Of a stretch of DNA of 64,000 nucleotides, positions 58,712 to 64,000 are shown one piece after another. Origin of the DNA: Pseudomonas sp. AKS31. GTDB taxonomy: Bacteria > Pseudomonadota > Gammaproteobacteria > Pseudomonadales > Pseudomonadaceae. The notes below the pieces were generated by a model. That model saw nothing but the letters and a program-made list of their open reading frames with translations, made no database searches and was not told where the DNA came from. Position 1 is the first letter of the stretch, and every line of letters begins with the position of its first letter. The stretch spans positions 455,051 through 519,050 of the forward strand of contig NZ_JAMLFX010000002.1 in NCBI RefSeq assembly GCF_023634765.1, written 5' to 3'. Made by a program: the position numbers and the translations under genes.

Positions 58712-59635
58712 ATGGCCAAATCAATTGTTGCTGCGTTGCAAATCGGCGCCTTGCCCGAAGGCAAAGGCGCGACCCTGGAGCAGATTCTGAGTTGGGAAGG
58801 CGCGATCATCGAGGCCGGCGCGGCGCTGGTGGTGATGCCGGAGGCGCTGTTGGGCGGTTATCCTAAAGGCGAGGGCTTTGGCACGCAGTTGGGTTATCGC
58901 CTGCCCGAGGGGCGCGAAGCCTATGCCCGTTATTTTGCCAATGCGATCGATGTGCCGGGCGCCGAAACGCAAGCGCTGGCCGGTCTGTCGGCGCGCACCG
59001 GAGCCAATCTGGTGCTTGGCGTGATCGAACGCGCGGGCAGCACGTTGTATTGCACGGCGTTGTATTTCGATCCGCAGGCAGGCCTGGTCGGCAAACACCG
59101 CAAACTGATGCCCACCGGCACCGAACGGCTGATCTGGGGCAAGGGCGATGGTTCGACCTTGCCGGTATTCGACACGCAGGTTGGCAAGCTCGGTGCGGTG
59201 GTGTGCTGGGAAAACATGATGCCGCTGCTGCGCACGGCAATGTATGCCAAAGGCATTGAAGTCTGGTGCGCGCCGACCGTGGATGAACGCGAGATGTGGC
59301 AGGTCAGCATGCGCCACATCGCCCATGAAGGCCGCTGCTTTGTGGTCAGTGCCTGTCAGGTGCAGGCCTCGCCGAATGACTTGGGCGTGGAAATTGCCAA
59401 TTGGCCGGCGGATCGCCCATTGATTGCCGGAGGCAGTGTGATTGTCGGGCCGATGGGAGAGGTGCTGGCCGGTCCGTTGCGGGGTGAGGCGGGATTGCTC
59501 ACAGCGGAAATTGACACCGATGAGCTGGTGCGTGCGCGCTACGACTACGATGTGGTCGGCCACTATGCGCGGCCGGATGTGTTTGAGTTGTCGGTTGATG
59601 AACGGGCCAAACCGGGCGTGCTTTTCAACGCATGA
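58712..59635 (+). CDS. Nitrilase (PinA-like, carbon-nitrogen hydrolase)
   Basis: 307 aa with the complete nitrilase triad: E44 ([10 protein letters not shown]), K131 (KHRKLMPTG) and C165 (VVCWENMMP). The CWEN motif and the GYPKG loop indicate a true nitrilase that converts a nitrile to a carboxylic acid and ammonia, as opposed to an amidase or carbamoylase. The size equals that I recall for PinA of P. fluorescens SBW25, which acts on beta-cyano-L-alanine. The start at 58712 gives 9 nt from GGAG; GTG/ATG codons 3-9 nt earlier are too close. It is controlled in all likelihood by the divergent LysR gene. Confidence 0.88.
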   Translation: MAKSIVAALQIGALPEGKGATLEQILSWEGAIIEAGAALVVMPEALLGGYPKGEGFGTQLGYRLPEGREAYARYFANAIDVPGAETQALAGLSARTGANLVLGVIERAGSTLYCTALYFDPQAGLVGKHRKLMPTGTERLIWGKGDGSTLPVFDTQVGKLGAVVCWENMMPLLRTAMYAKGIEVWCAPTVDEREMWQVSMRHIAHEGRCFVVSACQVQASPNDLGVEIANWPADRPLIAGGSVIVGPMGEVLAGPLRGEAGLLTAEIDTDELVRARYDYDVVGHYARPDVFELSVDERAKPGVLFNA

Positions 59636-59654
59636 CTCCAGCCTGATAAAGAAC

Positions 59655-59748
59655 TTGTGGGAGCTGGCTTGCCAGCGATGAGGCGGTGTCAGTCGACTTT
59701 GATGGCGCCTGACACACCGCCATCGCGGGCAAGCCCGCTCCCACAGGG
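59655..59748. repeat. REP pair, GTGGGAGCTGGCTTGCCAGC type
   Basis: Left arm GTGGGAGCTGGCTTGCCAGC, right arm GGGCAAGCCCGCTCCCACAG; the spacer also contains GGCGGTGTC..GACACACCGCC, which pairs. It lies between the nitrilase and the frameshifted mini-gene, which converge. Confidence 0.88.
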
Positions 59749-59776
59749 TTTTTCAGTGTTTTCGAAAGCGAATTTT

Positions 59777-59954
59777 TCAGTGGCGCTCCAGCCATTCCTC
59801 GCACGTGATCTCCCAGATTTCCCGAGGGAAACGCCCACCGACAAAATCATCTTTATCGGTCCGGATCAAGCGCATCCCCGCGCGCTCCGAGAGCCTGCGC
59901 GAGCAAATATTCGGCGCCGCTTTCGGTCTTCAAGAACGCCGCAGGCCAACGCAT
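59777..59954 (-). pseudogene. Frameshifted 58-residue gene downstream of the LEA lipoprotein
   Basis: Starting ATG at 59954 (3 nt after the LEA-type gene's stop), frame 1 reads MRWPAAFLKTESGAEYLLAQ then ALGARG before running to an early stop. Another frame starting at 59875 reads MRLIRTDKDDFVGGRFPREI then WEITCEEWLERH and ends at 59777. The two join if one base of a four-C run (59876-59879, GGGG on the - strand) is removed, giving a continuous 58-aa product. So either a real +1 frameshift mutation, a sequencing/assembly error at a homopolymer, or two short proteins. No family is recognised. Confidence 0.6.
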
Positions 59955-59956
59955 GT

Positions 59957-60430
59957 TCACCAGGTCGCGGCAGTGGCCTTGGGCAGGCTGAGTTTGCCGC
60001 TGTCGACGAAGCGCATGGTGCCAAACAGGCCGCCGGCGAGTTTTCCGCGCAGCACGTACGGCAGGTTATCGAGGGTTTGCGTCTGGCTCAGGCCCAGTGT
60101 CTGGCGCAGGACCGAGAATGCCGAGATGCTGACCGGCACGCTGACAATCGTTTCGGAAAAACGTGGGATCGAACCGCTCTGATCGCTGACACCGGACGCC
60201 AGCGAATGGCCGTTGACCTCCAGATCCAGCGCGATGCCGTTGTAGTCGATGGCCGTCTCATTGGGGTTCTGTACGCGCAACTTGATGGCGAAACGCACTT
60301 CCAGGTCCTGGCTTGGCAACGGCTCGAGGCCGACTACGTTGATGTTCACCGGATCACGGTTGGGGAACAGCGCACAGGCGCTGAGGGACAGCAGAAGCAG
60401 TGACAGAATGACGGCTTGGAAACGGCGCAT
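59957..60430 (-). CDS. LEA type 2/WHy-domain lipoprotein
   Basis: 157 aa. Lipoprotein signal (FQAVILSLLLLSLSAC, lipobox LSAC) followed by a single WHy/LEA-14-like domain (NVVGLEPLPSQDLEVRFAIKLRVQNPNETAIDYNGI, quoted in parts: LRVQNPNETAIDYNGIALDL). These domains are linked to desiccation and cold stress in plants and bacteria. I start at 60430 (MRRFQAV), which begins the signal; a longer TTG frame lacks a ribosome site. The mini-gene follows 2 nt after the stop, and the permease terminator lies just upstream. Confidence 0.88.
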   Translation of the reverse strand: MRRFQAVILSLLLLSLSACALFPNRDPVNINVVGLEPLPSQDLEVRFAIKLRVQNPNETAIDYNGIALDLEVNGHSLASGVSDQSGSIPRFSETIVSVPVSISAFSVLRQTLGLSQTQTLDNLPYVLRGKLAGGLFGTMRFVDSGKLSLPKATAATW

Positions 60431-60448
60431 AAACGGTCTCTCAACAAA

Positions 60449-60480
60449 AAAGGGCTGAACCGTCACCGGCGCAGCCCTTT
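60449..60480 (-). terminator. Terminator of the NCS2 permease gene
   Basis: AAAGGGCTG / CAGCCCTTT stem; on the - strand the T6 tract (TTTTTTG) follows. It lies 18 bp after the permease stop and isolates the LEA-type gene. Confidence 0.85.
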
Positions 60481-60497
60481 CTATCAAAGGCCAGACG

Positions 60498-61964
60498 TCA
60501 GCGGTTCAACTGTGCGACAGCCGCCGCTGAGGCAGGTTCACCTTTGGCCGGCATGTCCGGGTTTTCCATGACCTGAAGAATAGAGGCTTCCGGGTCGAAA
60601 TCGTCTTCTTCCAGCTCGATGAATTCTTCCGGCAGGAAGATGTTCAGCACGATAGCGCACAACGCGCCGACGGTGATTGGCGACTCGAAGATGTTGCGCA
60701 GTGCTTGCGGCAGCTCGCGCAACACGTCCGGCACCGCCGCGATGCCCAGGCCCATGCCCAGCGAAATCGCCACGATCAACATGTTGCGCCGATGCAGGCC
60801 GGCTTCGGCGAGGATCTTGATCCCGGCCACCGCCACGGTGCCGAACATCACCAGTTCGGCGCCGCCGAGGACCGGTTTCGGCATCAGTTGCAGCACCGCG
60901 CCGATCATCGGGAACAGCCCCAGCAGCACCAGCAAACCGGCAATGAAGAAGGCCACGTAACGGCTGGCCACGCCGGTCAGCTGAATCACGCCGTTGTTCT
61001 GCGCGAAGGTCACCATTGGCATGCTGTTGAACACTGCAGCCATGGCCGAATTGAGGCCGTCGGCGAGCAGGCCGGATTTGATCCGGCGGATGTACAGCGG
61101 GCCTTTGACCGGTTGCCGGGAAATCATCGAGTTGGCGGTCAGATCACCCGCAGCTTCCAGCGGCGACACGAGGAAGATCACCGCCACCGGCACGAACGCC
61201 ACCCAGTCGAAGTTGAACCCGTACTTGAACGGCACCGGCACGCTGACCAGCGGCACTTCGGGCATCGAGGCAAAATCCACCGTGCCCATCAGCCAGGCGA
61301 CCACGTAGCCGAAGGTCAGGCCGATAACGATCGCGCCCAAGCGCAAAAACGGCACGTCGACGCGGTTCAGCACGACGATGGTGCCGATCACCAGCGCCGC
61401 CAGAAACACATGACTGGCTGCGCCCAGATCAGGCGCGCCGAAACCGCCAGCGATGTCGGTCATCGCCACTTTGATCAGCGACAGGCCCATCAGCGTGATG
61501 ATGGTGCCGGTGACTACCGGGGTGATCAGCATGCGCAGTTTGCCGATGAACTGGCTCAGCACCACTTCGATGAACGCGGCGAAAAAGCACACGCCGAAGA
61601 TCGTCGAGAGGATTTCATCGGTGCCACCACCGCGCGCCTTGACCATGAAACCGGCGCTGAGAATCACGCTGATAAAGGAAAAACTGGTGCCTTGCAGGCA
61701 CAACAAGCCTGAGCCGACCGGGCCGAAACGCTTGGCCTGGACAAAGGTGCCGAGCCCGGAGACGAACAACGCCATGCTGATCAGGTAGGGGATTTCACTG
61801 TGCAGACCGAGGGCGCCGCCCATGATCAGGGTCGGGGTGATGATGCCGACGAAGCTGGCCAGCACGTGTTGCAGCGCGGCAAATACGGTGGCGGTCAGGT
61901 GCGGACGGTCGTTGAGGCCGTAGATCAGGTCGTTGTTGCGCGGGGCTTTTTCAGAGGCGGTCAT
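60498..61964 (-). CDS. NCS2-family xanthine/uracil permease
   Basis: 488 aa with 12-14 predicted membrane helices. Family features are PHLTATVFAALQHVLASFVGI (in part: LQHVLASFVGIITP), the helix 3/8 motif QGTSFSFI, VTGTIITLMGLSL and a central FAQNNGVIQLTGVASR. Transports a nucleobase with H+ or Na+; xanthine/uric acid versus uracil cannot be decided by eye. A charged, soluble C terminus (EEFIELEEDDFDPEAS) follows. The start at 61964 (MTASEKAPRN) is chosen since upstream in-frame codons code for a poor sequence; the ribosome site is weak. A structured leader is found upstream. Confidence 0.9.
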   Translation of the reverse strand: MTASEKAPRNNDLIYGLNDRPHLTATVFAALQHVLASFVGIITPTLIMGGALGLHSEIPYLISMALFVSGLGTFVQAKRFGPVGSGLLCLQGTSFSFISVILSAGFMVKARGGGTDEILSTIFGVCFFAAFIEVVLSQFIGKLRMLITPVVTGTIITLMGLSLIKVAMTDIAGGFGAPDLGAASHVFLAALVIGTIVVLNRVDVPFLRLGAIVIGLTFGYVVAWLMGTVDFASMPEVPLVSVPVPFKYGFNFDWVAFVPVAVIFLVSPLEAAGDLTANSMISRQPVKGPLYIRRIKSGLLADGLNSAMAAVFNSMPMVTFAQNNGVIQLTGVASRYVAFFIAGLLVLLGLFPMIGAVLQLMPKPVLGGAELVMFGTVAVAGIKILAEAGLHRRNMLIVAISLGMGLGIAAVPDVLRELPQALRNIFESPITVGALCAIVLNIFLPEEFIELEEDDFDPEASILQVMENPDMPAKGEPASAAAVAQLNR

Positions 61965-62041
61965 GGTGTTTTGCGCGCCGCGAGGCGGGGCCGGGTCAGA
62001 AAATGGAGGCGCAGAATGCCGGAAGAGGGCGGCGAGGGCAA

Positions 62042-62080
62042 CGAGCAATAACTGCCTGAAAGGTCAGGTTTTATTGCTCG
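62042..62080. promoter_or_regulatory. Nested inverted repeat between the permease and YafY-type genes
   Basis: Outer arms CGAGCAATAA / TTATTGCTCG (10 bp, perfect) enclose an inner CCTGA / TCAGG stem-loop. It lies 78 bp before the permease ATG and 80 bp before the regulator GTG. It could be an operator or an RNA element in the permease leader. Confidence 0.4.
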
Positions 62081-62159
62081 CTACCACCTTGCTCCTGCCA
62101 TTTTCTGACACCAGCCTCTGCTAAGCTCGAACATCTTTTCCCTCCAGAGCCTGCCCATC

Positions 62160-62876
62160 GTGTCGCGTACCACTCGTCTTTTGACTTTGCTGCAAGTGCT
62201 GCGCGGCAAGAAGCGCCCGGTGACGGCGGCAACCCTGGCTGCCGAACTGGAAGTGTCCGAGCGCACGCTCTATCGCGATATCGCTGAACTGACTGCACTC
62301 GGCGCGCCGATCCATGGCGAGGCGGGGATCGGTTATGTGTTGCGCAGCGGCCTGTTTCTGCCGCCGCTGATGCTCAATGCCGACGAAACCGAAGCCATCG
62401 TCCTCGGTTTGCGTTACGTCGATCAGCGCGGTGACGAATTCCTCGGCAAAGCCGCGGCGGATGCGCTGGCGAAAATCGCCGCCGTGCTCGACCCGCAGGC
62501 CCAGGAAGCGCTGCGCAATCCCACCGTGATGCCGGGCCCGCCGGGCTATGGTTTTCCGCAAAACGCCGTGCCGCTGAACGTGTTCCGCCATGCCATCCGC
62601 GACCAGGCCAAACTGCACATCGATTACGCCGACGCGCAACAGGTGCCCAGCCAGCGGCTGATCTGGCCCTTGGCGCTGGGCTTTCTCAATGAGGTGCGGA
62701 TCATCGTCGCGTGGTGCGAATTGCGCAGTGCCTACCGCACCTTTCGCACCGACCGCATCAGCGCGGCCAGCCGTCAGGGCGAGGGTTATCCGGGGCGCCG
62801 CAGCGATCTGTTGCGCACCTGGCGCGAGCAGATGCAACTGGACGAAAGCGGGCGTTTCACTCCTGACAAAAACTGA
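62160..62876 (+). CDS. YafY-type transcriptional regulator (HTH_11 plus WYL)
   Basis: 238 aa. An N-terminal DeoR-like HTH (LLTLLQVLRGKKRPVTAATLAAELEVSERTLYRDIAEL, in parts: LEVSERTLYRDIAELTALGA) and a WYL-type ligand domain with YVDQRGDEFL, LIWPLALGFLNEVRIIVAWCELR (in part) and RTFRTDRI. WYL regulators bind small ligands or nucleic acid; many control stress or phage-defence genes. The apparent start is GTG with little ribosome-site support. It is divergent from the permease; NTF2-like protein follows 53 nt later. Confidence 0.88.
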   Translation: MSRTTRLLTLLQVLRGKKRPVTAATLAAELEVSERTLYRDIAELTALGAPIHGEAGIGYVLRSGLFLPPLMLNADETEAIVLGLRYVDQRGDEFLGKAAADALAKIAAVLDPQAQEALRNPTVMPGPPGYGFPQNAVPLNVFRHAIRDQAKLHIDYADAQQVPSQRLIWPLALGFLNEVRIIVAWCELRSAYRTFRTDRISAASRQGEGYPGRRSDLLRTWREQMQLDESGRFTPDKN

Positions 62877-62929
62877 CGCAACGCTGTTTTAGGATGCTCG
62901 CAGAACCACACAAAAAAGGAGCTGCAACC

Positions 62930-63271
62930 ATGTCCCATCCCGTCTCTGCACTGGCGCCGGCGATCGCTGCGTATATTGATGCGGCCAACGCGCGCGATAC
63001 CTCGCGGGTCGGCAGTTTTTTTGCCGAGGATGCCAACGTGTTCGACGAGGGCCAGCATCAGGTCGGCCCCCAAGCCATCGCGCAATGGATGCACGACACC
63101 GGGCAACGCTATCAGCCTCGGGTCGAAGTGCTGGACGTGCAACAGCGCACCGGCAAGGTGCTGGTGCACGGGCTGATTTCCGGAACCTTCCCCGGCAGCC
63201 CGGCGCAGTTGCGCTACACGTTTCGCCTGAACGAGCAGGGGAAAATCGCCCGACTGGATATATCCCTGTAA
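62930..63271 (+). CDS. NTF2-like/SnoaL-like protein
   Basis: 113 aa, single cone-shaped NTF2 fold: an N-terminal helix (LAPAIAAYIDAANARDTSRV) followed by FFAEDANVFDEG, QWMHDTGQRYQPRV and the sheet KVLVHGLISGTFPGSPAQLRYTF (in parts). Such proteins bind or isomerise small hydrophobic ligands; polyketide cyclase, ketosteroid isomerase and unknown roles are all possible. AAAGGAG lies 8 nt before the ATG. Its neighbour the YafY-type regulator may control it. Confidence 0.87.
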   Translation: MSHPVSALAPAIAAYIDAANARDTSRVGSFFAEDANVFDEGQHQVGPQAIAQWMHDTGQRYQPRVEVLDVQQRTGKVLVHGLISGTFPGSPAQLRYTFRLNEQGKIARLDISL

Positions 63272-63293
63272 CCGTCGTGGCATACTGCCGCGC

Positions 63294-64000
63294 ATGACTT
63301 TCGACTCTCCTCTCCGCGCCTGGCAACACGCCGTGCAACACAAGGGCTTCATCCAGGATGAAGCCCAGGAACATGCAGTCTGGGCACTGCAAAAATGCCA
63401 TGAAGCGCTGCACGCCGGAGCCGGTTCGGTCAGCGGCGTTTATCTGTGGGGGCCGGTCGGGCGCGGCAAGACCTGGTTGATGGATCAGTTCTATCAGAGC
63501 CTGCGGGTGCCGGCGCGACGCCAACACTTTCATCACTTCATGGGCTGGGTGCATCAGCGCTCGTTCCAGCTGACCGGGATTGCCGATCCGTTGCGCGCGC
63601 TGGCCAGGGAGCTGGCGGCCGAGGTGCGGGTGTTGTGCTTCGATGAGCTGTTCGTCAACGACATCGGTGACGCGATCATTCTCGGTCGGTTGTTTCAGGT
63701 GATGTTCGACGAAGGCGTGGTGATCGTCTGCACCTCCAATCTGCCGCCGGATGAGTTGTACGCCGACGGCTTCAATCGCGACCGCTTTGTACCGGCGATT
63801 GCCGCGATCAAGGCGCATATGCAGGTGGTTGCGGTGAATGGCGCCGAGGATCATCGCTTGCATCCGGGGACGGGCCTGCAACGCTACTTTGTCGCCACAT
63901 CTGCAGTCAGTGCGCTGAACGAAGTCTTTCAGGCATTGACCGCCGGGCAAGCGGCCAGCGCCGAACCGGTGGCGGTCGGTCATCGCCAGTTGAACGTGGT
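63294..64000 (+). CDS. AFG1/ZapE-type ATPase (partial, runs off the window)
   Basis: At least 235 codons, starting MTFDSPLRAWQHAVQHKG. Walker A GPVGRGKT (about residues 53-60, in YLWGPVGRGKTWLM), Walker B-like VLCFDELFVNDIGDAI and the sensor CTSNLPPDEL mark the AFG1-like AAA family. E. coli ZapE is a cell-division ATPase that destabilises FtsZ polymers. The short length between motifs suits an AFG1 member; pseudomonads often have more than one, so ZapE itself is not certain. The 3' end is beyond position 64000. Starts 22 nt after the NTF2 gene. Confidence 0.82.
   Translation, partial: MTFDSPLRAWQHAVQHKGFIQDEAQEHAVWALQKCHEALHAGAGSVSGVYLWGPVGRGKTWLMDQFYQSLRVPARRQHFHHFMGWVHQRSFQLTGIADPLRALARELAAEVRVLCFDELFVNDIGDAIILGRLFQVMFDEGVVIVCTSNLPPDELYADGFNRDRFVPAIAAIKAHMQVVAVNGAEDHRLHPGTGLQRYFVATSAVSALNEVFQALTAGQAASAEPVAVGHRQLNV

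Overview
The window reads as chromosome of a fluorescent Pseudomonas (P. fluorescens complex). The support is the high GC content, a pvdQ-type pyoverdine acylase gene, a split trehalose/alpha-glucan locus of pseudomonad type, and at least nine intergenic copies of two inverted-repeat families (arms like GTGGGAGC..GCTTGCC and TGTAGGAGCTGCCG..GGC) that I associate with this group. I saw no tRNA, rRNA, CRISPR array, transposase or prophage gene.

Layout. 0-5.5 kb: SDR oxidoreductase, a MocR-type PLP regulator, a 36-bp tandem repeat array, ccoG, a small DUF3203-like gene and an MgtC-family membrane protein. 5.6-13.5 kb (+ strand): glgE, a treS-maltokinase fusion, and glgB, preceded by a good candidate AlgU (sigma-22) promoter. 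13.6-15.8 kb: a passenger-less autotransporter barrel and an EEP-fold phosphatase/nuclease. 16-31 kb (- strand): glgA-treZ-malQ-treY-(DUF2934)-glgX, followed almost without gap by an uncharacterised five-gene module: acyl-CoA dehydrogenase, PIG-L deacetylase, NodS-like methyltransferase, GT2 glycosyltransferase, and a second PIG-L paralogue whose acid/base residues are replaced. 31.5-37 kb: a hydroxyacid dehydrogenase, an exported alpha/beta hydrolase, a YqaA/DUF411 pair and a chemoreceptor. 37.2-44.8 kb: an orphan 175-aa protein, then a five-gene operon on the - strand with MdfA-like efflux, a LuxE-like ligase, a LuxC reductase fused to a second adenylate-forming domain, a third ligase-like protein and a GNAT enzyme. 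45-50.7 kb: three very small genes, repeat-rich DNA, pvdQ, a FecR-type anti-sigma factor and a PepSY protein. 50.8-55.7 kb: one 1617-codon toxin-like gene with a four-fold internal repeat and an HELSH motif. 55.9-64 kb: dpkA-like reductase, an ElaB-like protein, a pinR/pinA-like LysR-nitrilase pair, a frameshifted mini-gene next to a LEA-type lipoprotein, an NCS2 permease, a YafY-type regulator, an NTF2-like protein and the start of an AFG1/ZapE-type ATPase.

How the genes work together. The glg/tre genes make a closed trehalose/alpha-glucan circuit: TreS-Pep2 and GlgE turn trehalose into maltose-1-phosphate and then linear glucan, GlgB branches it, GlgX and MalQ trim it, GlgA elongates it, and TreY/TreZ release trehalose. 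No glgC or glgP lies in the window. The AlgU-like promoters in front of glgE and of the second PIG-L gene fit an envelope/osmotic stress programme and suggest that the PIG-L/NodS/GT module belongs to the same stress response.

The two systems I consider most likely to be undescribed are this glycan-modifying module and the Lux-like acyl-activation/reduction operon at 38-45 kb. All function calls rest on reading motifs by eye; no database search was possible.
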